The notes under the pieces are model-generated. The model was given only the letters and a program-made list of their open reading frames with translations. It did not search any database and had not been told where the DNA came from. A stretch of DNA of 64,000 bases from Leucaena leucocephala (Eukaryota > Streptophyta > Magnoliopsida > Fabales > Fabaceae). Positions within the stretch are counted from its first letter, which is position 1. Each line of letters begins with the position of its first letter. Positions 49,111 through 60,744 of this stretch are shown here, piece by piece. Location: positions 23,017,406 to 23,081,405 of the forward strand of contig CM073524.1 of assembly GCA_037074615.1 (NCBI GenBank), written 5' to 3'. The position numbers and the translations under genes were made by a program.

Positions 49111-49914
49111 TTGGAGCGAAAATTTGGCGACCTCATTGCAGCACGAAGAAGCAGCAATCCAGCACCATCGAAGCCTGATTCCCCGACCACAAAAGATTTC
49201 CAGACGCTGTTATTGTCGAGGATTGTCGTCGTCGAAGGTCAGTTTGCGTTTAGGAAGATTAGGGTTTAGCGATTAGGTCAGACGCCTTGCTGGGAACCTT
49301 TCGTTTTTTCACATCTGTCGCTGCAGACTACTTGAACACTGTTAATCCACATTTGGGATTCTACGGTCTTCTGTTCGGTTTATCCTACAGCATAAAGGTG
49401 TAATTTTTTCGTGTTCTGTTCATCGAAGGGGAAGTTTTTCTGTTGTTGTTGTTAAGTTCTTTACCTGAAACGGTTATCTTGAGCTTCATCTAAAATCTCT
49501 TTCTGTTCTGTTTATCCTTCTGAAATGTAGTGAGTGTATTTGTTGTTGGCTGATTTAATATAATTACCCGTTCATGTAGGATTTGAGTTCGGTTATGTTG
49601 ATGGTGAAAATGAAGCTACGGGACCTGAAGCTCTTGATCCCTCTCTTCCCTTATCTCATACTTTTTCATGTTATATTCATTGTTTCAATTCTTATTATCC
49701 GCCTCTCTTTCGTTTTCCTTGTATGTATATTTTATAGATGGACCCCTGTGTAACCCTGTATCTGATATCCCATCTTGGGCAATTAAAAAAAACCGTCACC
49801 TCCCTGATATCTTTCAACTTTAGCTACCTGGCTAGTTTACCCGTCTGTGTTATGAACATCCTTAGGTCTCAGAGCAGCTGGGGTACTCAATACTGGAAAG
49901 ATCCGTCGTTTGTC
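49111..49914 (+). pseudogene. 5' end of an unidentified gene, cut by the duplication junction
   Basis: After the promoter, a leader exon with a good donor at 49237 (TCGAAG/gtcagt) is followed by an intron-like stretch and an acceptor at about 49578 (catgtag). The next frames read without clear homology; one (GFEFGYVDGENEATG) looks coding. The sequence is interrupted at 49914/49915, where copy 2 of the duplication begins. The tandem model predicts an intact version beyond the window. Product unknown. Confidence 0.45.
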
Positions 49915-51284
49915 AAGTTAATGCATCTAATAAACCTAGAGGTACAGTCTGCTCTCTAAAAAAACAAAATAATGATAGAAAAGCGGAGGGGGATGGTCCC
50001 CACGTGGTTCGTGAAGGTTCTGCCAGCAAGGATAGAATAAGGATAAAATAGCTCCAAAAGGGCAAATAAGACACCTACACGTGGCAGGGAAAAACATAGG
50101 TGGGAATAAAAATAAGGCAAGGAACAAGAATTGTGCTTTTGTGAGTCGCACAATTATTACGAGGTGCTCTCATAAAGGGTAATCATGGGTTCCTCCAAAA
50201 CCCTTTCTGTTAAACTTCATTTTCCAAATTGGGCAACCCTTCCCCTTCCCCGTCCCCTATTCACTGTTCCACCCAACCACACCGCTCTGATTTGATGTCT
50301 CCTCTCTCCCTCATCGTCACCAGCCAAATCCTCCACACTTCTTTTCCCATATTACAAGGTATGAAAATTTTAGTGCACTACTACTATTGCAAAATTGTCC
50401 TTCAACATGCCAATGCATTAAAATATCTAAATTCAAAAGGCAAACATATTCTTTAAGAATAATATCATATTATAAATTACAGTAAAAAACAGAGAAAAAA
50501 ATGCATGATTAGTATAGCGTCAAGAGATTCTACAGCAGTTAGACGAAAAAACTGATGTTTGAGATATTAGAACTTTTAGTTTATTTTATTGGTCTTAAAA
50601 GGACGTAGAATAAGAATTATGGATGTGTTTGTTTACAAAATAATTCTTCATATATAATTAAATTAAGGATATAAATAATGGCCTTCGTAAGAATTGAAAT
50701 TTAACGCATGAATGTTATGCTGTGCTCCAATAAGAATAGTTGGTTAATCTTTAACAAGTTAATAGAAAATATAATTTTAAAACTGGTATGCTAGCCAAAC
50801 ATATTTTACCGATACTTTTTAATTTTTATTTAGTTCTTTTAAATAATTTTCTTTTATTCTTTTTTAATTTTACTGTTGTTTGTTATGGTTTTAGTAGCAA
50901 TACAAAAGAGCTTTTTCCAAACAAGTCTTTTAGTTCCCCCCCCCTTTTTTTTACATTTGAACATTATGAAAAATTGACTTTTTACTATATTATTTAAATA
51001 AGTTCAATTTAAATCATTTTTTAAAAAAATTATCTAAATATAAATCACATCATACTCGTACTTTTATTCCAATTTTAATTATTAAAAATTAGTCCCTCTT
51101 ATAAAAAATATCCAAATACATCCTAAGGGGCAAGGAGATATGGAGAAATTTTAATGAAATCTATTAAAAAAATAATTGAAAAAAATAGGATTAAAAATAT
51201 TTTCAATTAATACTTTTTTTTATATATTCTCTTTATTAAAATTTTATTACCTCTTATTTTTTTTAAGTCAATCGAACTGATCAA

Positions 51285-51831
51285 GGGTGTGTTTAGATTA
51301 GCTTTTGGATAATAGATTCTGGAAAGAATAGATTTTGAGAAGAATAGATTTTAGGAAGAATAGATTTTGAGAATAAAGATGTTTGGAAGATTAGTAGTAG
51401 AATAACTTTTTATATTAATAAATTATCAAAAAGGGTATGATATGATTAAAAGTAAGAGAGATGAAAGGTGATAGAGAAGAAAGAGGAGAGAGAAGAGAGT
51501 GTAGAGAGGAGAGAGGAGAGATGAGAGAGAAAAAGAGAGATAAGAGAAGAAAGATGAAAGAGAAAAGAGAGATAAGAGAAGAGAGAGGAGAGATGATAGA
51601 GAAAATAGAGGAGAGAGGAGAGAGGGTATAAGAAAAAGTAGGGATAGAATAGTAATTGGATAATCCATAACCTAGGTTTTAAACCAAAAACTATTTTCAG
51701 TGGTTTATTCAAAACCTAGGTTTCACACCGAGGTTTTGTCTAAAATTAATTCTCAACAAAAATTGCTGTTTATGTAAAAAAATTTTAAATCGCAATTTTA
51801 GCCCACAATTCATTCTCTACCAAACACGCAC
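51285..51831 (+). mobile_element. MITE C, Tourist-like, copy-2-specific
   Basis: Ends GGGTGTGTTTAG and ACCAAACACGCAC. Flanks CAA/TAA against TAA at the empty site (copy 1, near 31672) fit a 3-bp TWA-type target duplication of PIF/Harbinger-Tourist MITEs. The centre has a GA-rich block; frames over it are shadows. Confidence 0.8.
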
Positions 51832-53070
51832 TAAAAGTTTTCCGCTCCTCACCCATTTCCCTTTTAGTAACTAGACCGTAAGTTGGCATGATTTGTTAGG
51901 AACCCAATACTGTTACAGGTTCCTTGTCTGGAGTCTTCAAACTTTGTGGATGCCCGTGGAGATTGAAGAACGCAGACGGTGGACCACGATGGAGAGGGAT
52001 GAGGAATTAGGGATTTTTTTTTTAATAAAAGGGTATTACAGTCTTTTTATAAAAATAAATAAGTATAGAAACATATGTGACCCTTGAAGTCTCCCAGAAC
52101 TGTAGAATATTTATGATATCAATTGATTTGAAAATTACATAATGATTGTTTGCAATTTATATTGCTTGTAACAATATTATGAAGTACTACCTAATAAATC
52201 ATCCGAAGAAAAATGTAAAAATATTTAGTGTAGGTTTAGATTATATATTAAAAAATTAATACGTGTAATTAACAAATTTTTGATGGAAATGATAAGTAGG
52301 TTCATCATCATTAAAAAAATATAATTATAAATTTAAAAAAATATATTTATTAAAAAAATATTGTTTTTTACATTCAAAACCTTAAAAAGAATACTTTGAC
52401 TAAATAAAAAAACATTAACACGTGTATTAATGCCCTAATTATTTTTGTGGCCTAATTTTTGTGTAGACTAGTCCACGTCACACTCTAACTCCGTCCTTCC
52501 CCTAGCTTAGGTTATTCTTCCATTTTCATAATTAATCCTCTAAAAATTGGGATTTGGTTTAAATGAAGGGGCGCAAATCTGTTCAGAACTAAACTCATTA
52601 TGTACATGAAATTAATTAAATTAAATGTTCCAAAAAAACAATGCAAGCTATTTGTTATTAAAAAAAAATGATGGAATTGGGTATGGATTTTGCTTTTGAA
52701 GGACGGGAAAAGTGTACGAGGTTTAAGGATAGGGAGACGTGGACGCTGCTTCTCCATTCGTGTTAAAAGCGTCTTATCCACTCGTTTTGTCAAATCCCTC
52801 CCATTTTACTTATTTTTTAATTCTCATTATTACTATTATTTTATTCCCCCTTTTGTCCCCACCTCTTATTCTCCCTTCCTCACTACTCCAATTACTGACA
52901 GACATCTAGAATCTAGTCCACTCAACTTACCTATATGCCCTTGCACCCTCCCTCTCCCTCGTCAAAATATTTAATTTAATTTTCTTTTTCTCAAAGCCAA
53001 CAAAATAGGAAAGGGCCGAGGCCCGGATGTGTATCATCGCGATTCTTGAGGAACAGAAATATAGTATTAT
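51832..53070. other. Non-coding part of copy 2
   Basis: Counterpart of 31680-33284 without the copy-1 SINE. No gene seen. Confidence 0.45.
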
Positions 53071-53260
53071 ACCAACAGAAATTAATCCGAGTAGTAAACG
53101 ACTCAGTATCACTTAAGTGAGGTCTCGAGTTCGACTTTTAGCTTACGCAGAAAATCCCTGTTAGGAGACTCACCCACCATAGCTAGGTACGCGACACAGG
53201 TCGAATCCGGATATAGTCGGGGTAAAATTCCGGTGAACCGGGTGGGCAAACAAAGAAAGA
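53071..53260 (+). mobile_element. SINE cluster, first member
   Basis: Same family as 32002-32190. Flanked on both sides by GAAATATAGTATTAT (about 53056-53070 and 53269-53283). Confidence 0.85.
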
Positions 53261-53303
53261 AATATAGTATTATTATATATAAAAAAAAAGAAATATAGTA
53301 TTA

Positions 53304-53490
53304 ACCACCAACGGGAGTTGATCCGAGTGGTAAGCGGCTCGGTATCGCTTAAACGAGGTCTCGAGTTCGAGCCTTAGCGTACGCAGAAAATTTCCATTGG
53401 GAGACTCACCCACCACAGCCAGGTGCACGACGCGGGTCGGATCTGGATGTAGTCAGGGCAAAGTTCCGATGAACCGGGTGGGCAAAAAAA
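53304..53490 (+). mobile_element. SINE cluster, second member
   Basis: Best preserved of the three (GTCCGAGTGG-like box A, GAGTTCGAGCC box B). Preceded by GAAATATAGTATTA. Confidence 0.88.
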
Positions 53491-53680
53491 ATCAATGGGA
53501 GTTGGTCCGAGTGGTAAGCGATTCGATATCGCTTAAATGAGGTATCGAGTTTGAGCCTTGGCGTATGTAGAAAATCTCCGTTGAAAGATTCACCCACTAT
53601 AACCAAATACGCGACGCGGGTCGAATCCGAATATAATCGGGGTAAAGTTTCGGTGAATCGGGTAGGCAACCTAAAAAAAA
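53491..53680 (+). mobile_element. SINE cluster, third member (ancestral)
   Basis: Corresponds to the single SINE in copy 1 (33294-33484), with ATAGTATTA after its tail. Confidence 0.85.
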
Positions 53681-53689
53681 TATAGTATT

Positions 53690-54020
53690 AGAGTTGAATG
53701 TTCGCTGTTATTTTTATAAATACTCTTAAAGTTATAGAATTATACTCTAACTTTAATAGGGGACTAATACTGAACTTATTTAAATTTTTGTATACTAAAA
53801 AAAATAATAACACTAAAAACTAATGAGAGTTAATACAGATAGTAAAGAACTGACTCATATCTTATAAAGATATGAGTTTAATTTTTGCTACTGTTGTGAG
53901 AGTTCATTTAATAGATGATCTTATAAATTTTTTATAAGTGTTTTTTAAATTTTAGGATTATATTTTAATTTTAGTAAAAGAATCTGTGCGAATTCCCTAA
54001 CATTTTTTTTGTATAAAAAA
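53690..54020 (+). repeat. Two SINE-like repeats of the 28098 family, copy 2
   Basis: Counterpart of 33490-33830. Confidence 0.4.
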
Positions 54021-55399
54021 AATCACTCCAAAAGAGGCAACAAGTAACGAATTGTTTACTAACTAAAGAAAAGTATCCGTATTTATTCATATGAAGAAAA
54101 CCAGTACTATATTAAATTATTATATAGTGTTAAAATTTAAAAATATGAATCACGCCAACCGAAAAAGATGCCACATGCAAATAAACTAAAGAGGGTACGA
54201 TGAGCCAGGTTGTTGCGTCCTCCGGATATCTAATTAATTAAGGAACATAATGCTTCGGGGAGATTAAGATGCTTAATTTATTACAAATAGGAGGAGAGCC
54301 GCAGAAAATTACTCGAACAGAAAACACCCCAGAATTAATTATAGAACCGAGATTGGGGTGTACATGCATGTGCTTCAAAGGTTTAACAAGATTCACGAAC
54401 TTCGGATTCAGATTAAGGTTCAGAAAATCATTTTTATTCTGTTCACATCCGGCTGTTTTGCGTGGTCAATGATTCGCCATTTATTTGTTTATTTAACAAC
54501 TATAACTAGCAGCTCTTGAGGACATACATATCATGAGACATGAATACATAGTTAGTTTATTGATATAAAATTTTGTTAATTTTTTCTAGATTTCGAATTT
54601 AAATTTTATAGAGACATATATATTAGGAAAAATAATCATAAATTCTGGAATCAGAGTAGTTGATTATTTTGATAATTGATGATATGATTTAAAAAAAATA
54701 TAGAATACTTATAGAATAAAAAAAGATACGAGACAAAACAGGCGAGATTGTTCTAATTAAGGACATGCATGATATATAAAACCTTAAAATGGGGAATAGA
54801 ATCTTTTACTTCTGTCCCAAGTACAAGGAATTGTGTAGTTTAAGTGCTCTGCTTTAGGCAAGGGCAAGCATGAGACACCACAAGTTATATGATTAAAAAG
54901 CTCTGTTTCTTTAGGAAAAGAGAGAAGCAATTAAAGAATATGGTATATAGAATCTGGATGGAGTGCGCTCTAAGCGAGGAAGATACAAATGAATTAGAAA
55001 TGTAGTGGTTCGATCCAATCGAGACTCACATGCCGTGACAATGTTACCAAGAATGTGTACTAAGGTTATGTGTATTTAGTCTTTATTTCGGATGGATTGA
55101 GGCAAACATAATTCATAGCTTTACCAAGTTTCCATGTGCGCCTGCAAATTGTGATCATCCATATCGCTTCAAAAACCAAAACATTTACTTGTACATACTG
55201 TTATTCTGTCTAATCCCTCATATCCCACTTTTCTTGCTTTGTCTCCTTATTACAGCATTCTTGTCAGACTTTGAACTGTACCATTCACTAAAAGTACATG
55301 TGGAAATTAAGATAATCGATATAATTGGGATTCATATTATAGATACTACTCAATGACCAGAAATCCGCGGGCTAGGAAAAACGAGAAGGTAAGACAGTG
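54021..55399. other. Non-coding, well-matched part of copy 2
   Basis: Counterpart of 33831-35200. No gene recognised. Confidence 0.45.
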
Positions 55400-55495
55400 G
55401 CAATCACACTCCTAAATTAAGATTGAGATATGCTATACGGGTAGGATCAGGATATAGTTGGGTAAAATTTCGGTGAACCGGGTGGACAATAAAAA
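55400..55495 (+). mobile_element. 3' fragment of a SINE, copy 2
   Basis: Counterpart of 35205-35299. Confidence 0.6.
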
Positions 55496-55667
55496 AAAAG
55501 ATTGAGATGTACCAAAAAAAACAAAGATTGAGTTGGGCCGTCCTAAAATTCTCACACTCCTAAGTTGAGATAGAATTGGGCCGCCTCAAAATTCTCCCGG
55601 GTCTCGGCCCACCATAGACTCCTTTTTGCCTTTCTTTCATTATCATTTCTTTCCCTTGTTGGTAACA

Positions 55668-56108
55668 GTGAAAATAGGTTAGGTCAAACTAAATTTTGAC
55701 TAAATAAATTTGAGCAGGTAATAGAAGTCTAAAACTTGAGTCTGTATGCAAGTCATTTTTATACTCAGACTTGAGCCTACAGTAGGCCTGCTAGGTTTGA
55801 GGCATTTTTAAGGGCCTCACCTATCATGCCATGATAGCTATAAGTAGATGATAAACCTACTATAATTTACATAAATGTAAGATGCTAAAGTAATTTTATA
55901 ATATTTATTGTATAATATAAATAATAAAAAAAAATTAAAAAATTAATCAGGTTAGCTCTGCAAACTTTCTGGTCAGATTTTAAATTAAAAAAGCCTACCT
56001 ATTTACCTTTAAAAAAGCTTATAAATAGACTTTAGACTTAACCTATTTGTTAAACACCCGAGGCTAAGCTCAACTATGCCCCTATAGGCCTAGCCTATTT
56101 TTACACTA
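55668..56108 (+). mobile_element. Probable hAT-like MITE, uninterrupted copy
   Basis: Counterpart of 35467-36673 without the LINE fragments; inverted ends AGTGAAAATAGGTTAGG and CCTAGCCTATTTTTACACT. Confidence 0.5.
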
Positions 56109-56459
56109 TTTGTTGGGTATGTCTGCTAATAGATTATCCCATGGATGTTAGTCACAAGGGCGACTTTTCTTTAGATTGATTTTTGTATCAACATTTTTAT
56201 AAGCTATCCTTGTAGCTTTCCATGACACATCCAACATTTGCAAAAGTTCCGAACCCTAAGAGACAAAGAGTATTGATAAGTACATTTACATTCCATGTTT
56301 AGCTTTAACATGTATAAAGGTGTTGAGATTATTGTACTAATTAATTCAGTCGCCACCATCTAAAGAAGCTAAGCTGCGCTTCCCTAGAAACTTTGTGGGA
56401 ACTATGCATGTACATCTCAGCCGCCATTACTATACAATTCTGGTTATCAGTCCAAGTTT

Positions 56460-56461
<2 letters not shown>

Positions 56462-56506
<45 letters not shown>
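56462..56506. repeat. (TA)n microsatellite, copy 2
   Basis: Longer than in copy 1. Confidence 0.9.
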
Positions 56507-56510
<4 letters not shown>

Positions 56511-56649
56511 ACGTAGAAGTAGTTGACCAAGTAAAATTGTCTTTTCATTAAAGGAAAATATAAAAGTAAAATTGGTCCTTGTGAAGACCGTCTAATTGGA
56601 TTTCAATGACAATTTTCCAAGCTAGAATCAGTCCCAAACAATTAAACTG

Positions 56650-57165
56650 AGTGCGTATTTGAATAAGAGTTTAAAAATAGGCTTATAAAAAAATAGATTT
56701 TTGGATAGTTTATAAAAAATAGTTTTTAGAGAAAAGTTTATGAAAAAAATAGTCATGAATAAATAAGTATTTGGATAGTTATTTTTAGAATAACTTTTTA
56801 TATTGGTAAATTACTAAAAAGGGTATGACTTGATTAAAAATAGCAGAGAGGAAAGAGGGTAGAGAAAAGAGAAGAGAGAGGAGAGAGGGGAGAGAAGAGA
56901 GAGGGGAGAGAAGAGAGAGGGGAGAGAAGAGAGAGGAAAGATAAGAGAGGATATAAAAAAAGTAGGGGTAATATAGTAATTGGATAGTTCATAAACTCTT
57001 TTACTGTTTCAAAAGCTAGTTGCAGTAACTTATTCAAAACTATAGTTTTACCCAAAAGTACTTATGGATAAATATGACTGTTTATTTTAAAAAAAATTTA
57101 AACTAATATTTTACCCAAAAGAGTTTTTAAAACTATAATTTCAAGGCATATCAAATAAGCCTTAA
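56650..57165 (+). mobile_element. MITE D, Tourist-like, copy-2-specific
   Basis: Starts GTGCGTATTTGAATA and ends ATATCAAATAAGCC before TTAA. Same layout as MITE C. Absent at the matching place of copy 1 (37226). The hAT element H3 sits at its right edge. Confidence 0.7.
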
Positions 57166-57741
57166 TAGGGGTATTCACGGGACGGGTCGGGACCGGGACA
57201 ATCCCGTCCCGTGTCCCGTCCCGATACAGTACACGGGACACAAAATGCGTCCCGTGTCCCGTCCCGAATTTGTCCCGGTCCCGATGGGACCGGGACGGAA
57301 CGGGAATTCTCGATTTATTTTTTTTAAAAAAAATATTAATAATAAAATTATCTCAATAAATTATTCCATATAAAATGCCATAGCAACTTCCTCTAAATAT
57401 TAACATTCTTCCCTAATAAAAAATAATAACTTACCCATATAAGGAAAAAAAATAATAGTAAGAAAGAATAAAAATATCAATATAAAAATATCTGTATAAG
57501 AATAAAAATATTTATATAAGAGTGAGAAAGATAGGATAATGTAATATTTTTTTTAAAAAAAATACTCCGGGACTGGACGAGATTCCCGAGGGACGGGCCG
57601 AGACCCGTCCCGTCCCGGTCCTCCTTTTGTCCCGTCCCGGTAATGTCTCGGACCGGTCTCTTTTGGGACGGGACGGACCCGTCCCGAAATTATCGGGACC
57701 AGGTCGAAATACTCCGAGACTGGATAAAATGGACACCCCTA
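57166..57741 (+). mobile_element. hAT element H3 with GGGACGGG arms
   Basis: Ends TAGGGGTATTCACGGGACGG and AAAATGGACACCCCTA. Flanks AGCCTTAA (57158-57165) and CACCTTAA (57742-57749) are an 8-bp duplication with two mismatches. Close relative of H2, with fuller palindromic arms (GGGACGGGTCGGGACCGGG and its complement). Confidence 0.85.
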
Positions 57742-57826
57742 CACCTTAATAGGTGGAAAATTTCCTTTCTTGTACTTTTGGTACGTCCCTGATGAACTCG
57801 CACAGTTACACTATATAGTGTGTATA

Positions 57827-58332
57827 ACGTGTATTTAGATAATATTTAAAAAAAAAATTTATAAAAAAAAGTTTTTGGACAATTTATAAAAAAAAACTTT
57901 TATAGAGGAGCTTATAGAAAAAAAGTGATTCTAATAAATAAGTATTTGGATAGTTATTTTTAAAATAATTTTTTATATTAGTAAATTACTAAAAATGATA
58001 TGATTTGATTAAAAGTAGGAGAGATGAGAGAGGGTAGAAAAGAGAGGATAGAGAAGGGAGAGAAAAGATGGTAGAAAATAGAGAGGAGAGAGGATAGAGG
58101 GTTGAGAAGAGAGATGAGGGAGGATAGAGGGTATAAAAAAAGTATGGGTAATATAGTAATTGGATAGTCTATAAGCTCTTTTACTGTTCTAAAAGCTAGT
58201 TGCAGTAGCTTATTCAAAATTATAGTTTTATCTAAAAATACTTATAGATAAATATAGCTGTTTGTTTAAAAAAAAAATTAAACTAAAATTTAAATCCGAA
58301 CCCTTTTTTAAATTGAAGTTTAGGTATCCTAC
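57827..58332 (+). mobile_element. MITE E, between TATA and peptide gene, copy-2-specific
   Basis: AT-rich MITE with the GA-rich block at about 58015-58130. It separates CACTATATAG (57810-57819) from the TCGACAGTGTCGCATTTC leader. In copy 1 these are adjacent (37288 and 37310). Confidence 0.7.
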
Positions 58333-58475
58333 ACGCTTCGACAGTGTCGCATTTCTGTTATTAAAATTTAAAACTGTCTCGTGCATTAATGCTCAGCGTC
58401 TTGGCATTTATTTACGTTCCAGAAAACCAGCGCTTCTTCGAATTCTATTCTTGTATTTCTGGTACTAGGCACAGA

Positions 58476-58610
58476 ATGGCGGCTAAGAAGAATATCCCGG
58501 CGACAAGAGGGCAGATCAAAGCTCAAATTTTTAACAGCATTCTCAACTCACTGCTCTCTGATGTCTTTGAAGCTTGGGCTTTCCTTGATGAATGTTTTCC
58601 CCAAGGATAA
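58476..58610 (+). CDS. 44-aa peptide of the RGQIKA family, copy 2
   Basis: The same 44 residues as the 37549 gene, without the internal partial duplication seen there. Upstream, MITE E is inserted after the TATA box, so expression may differ from copy 1. The complete conservation of the frame since the duplication is mild support that the peptide is real. Function unknown. Confidence 0.6.
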   Translation: MAAKKNIPATRGQIKAQIFNSILNSLLSDVFEAWAFLDECFPQG

Positions 58611-60744
58611 GAGAACCATGGATGTCTGAACTGCTATTAGCGGATAAGAGCTGTCGTACTGTTTTATCCATACATGTCCTAATTAATTATCCCACAAAGA
58701 ATACAACTCCAATGTATGTGCTTCGAACACATCACACGAGTTGAACTTATGCTCGTGTCATGTGACAGTATAATCAAAATTTATACTTTTATTTTAGATT
58801 ATTGGTTCTTGTGAGCCTAACTAACTTACTGCACAGTAATATCACTGGCATAGTTCTTTTCCACCTAAGAAATCTATGTTCAATGCATTGATATATAGAC
58901 TAATTTAATCCTAGGATTTGTAGAATGTATATAGAGATGACAAATATTAGAAAAACGGGGTACGAGCTATCATTATCGCCATTAATGACAAGTATATAAG
59001 TAGCTTCGTATTATTAAAGATTTGTATATATCTGGTTTTGTTTTGCTGTTAAAAGCAGCAGAAAAAAAGGGTTACAATAATCTTGAAGCCAAGGTGAACA
59101 TATGATATATTTACAAACAAGAGTGGCAAAAAGATAGTGAGTGTAATTAATGAATAAAAATTTCCTTTCATAAGTATATTTATGATATATTTTTAAACAA
59201 TAGTAGCAAAAAGACACTAACCATTGCACCATCGGTATTAGTGAATAAAAATTTCCTTTTTTCTTCTTTTTTTTTGTATCCACCCTTTGTATTTGATATC
59301 CTATTTGTGTATATTGATGTCTTTCCTTCATTGTTCACTCCAATTCATATCTAATAATATATTACTATGATAGCAAATAGAGCTTTTTTTAAGAGTCCAC
59401 CCCCCAACATTTTTCTCTGAGAGGATTGCTTTGTTTATGGAAAAACATTTTAAAATTGTTTCTTTGTTTATTTCCTGTAGTTAAAAGACGAAACAATTGC
59501 TCCCTGTAAATGATCCGGTCAAAGTCAACGTCACACAAGTAATTTTCACAGGATCTTGTAATATGCCGTACAACTTCATGACTCTATAAGAGCGCGCAAT
59601 ACATGCATACGTGTTGAACTCATTTAAAAATAATCAATGACACACTAGTTTTAATTATTGATAATTTTATATAGGATTAGAAAATGGCTCCAAAAGTGTG
59701 AAGTACATAACCAGAGATGTGAAGTGAAAAAGTTAGGTTTATACGTTATTGAGGAACGAAATAAACTCGTTTCTTAAAATTTCTCATTTCAAATTAAAAA
59801 TTCACTTTGTCATCTAACAGTATAACAAGAAAAAATACTCTCTCATTAACAAACTTTTAGTTAAAGTGCTAAATAATCTTACTCCTATAAGAAAAAAAAT
59901 ATAAGTCTAAATTTTAAAAAACATACTAAGATTTATCCAAGTCTAATCTCATTTAGATTCAGTTAGACACGACCATAAAGGGTGGCACCCGTCTAACTTC
60001 ATCCATAGTCTAAATCCTCATAAACCCCCTCCCTCTAGGGTTGAAAATATGTTAGGTGAAATATCCTTACTTTTATACTTCAGATATTTGGAAGTAAAAT
60101 GGTCTAGATGAGTCAAGACTAAAGCCCAAAAATTAAAAAAAATTATTTTAGTCCCTAGGTACTATTCATTTAGTAATTTTTAGATTAATGGTCTAATTTT
60201 TAAAAATCATAAATAATTTTTAAAAAAATATATAGAGATGGTTCAAATTTCTATTTAAAGATACTCCAATACTCTTTAGGAAAAAATATAAATATGGACT
60301 CAAACCTTATTAATTTATATAGTTAATTATCTAAGGTTCATTGTTCATTTGGTAAAAATTGTATTTCTAGATTCTCTGCTTAAATTTATAATTCTTAGTG
60401 TACACTTCTAATTGAGGCATATTACCTATGCATTTAAATCTTAAGATGTGTATTATAAACTCACCAATTTTTATGAGTTGATCCATTCACATGCTAGGTT
60501 AAACTGACACTAGAATTTCACTATTTTAGGATATAATTTTAATTTTCACTAAAAGTATGTCCTTAATTCATCTCATAACTTTAGTATGCAAAACTAGTCA
60601 TCATTCTTTCTCATATGTCTCTTAGCATGCCATAAATATCATACATAATTATATTACATAAATTGGCATGTTCATACATTATTTACATAAATGAAGAATA
60701 ACTAGACAACTTGCTTGCATTAGTAATTTTTCACTTTCTCTTCA
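58611..60744. other. Non-coding part of copy 2
   Basis: Counterpart of 37684-42219 minus the solo LTR. No gene seen. Confidence 0.45.

Noticed and set aside
51426..51712. Ser/Leu-rich minus-strand frames
   Set aside because: Shadows of the GA-rich centre of MITE C.
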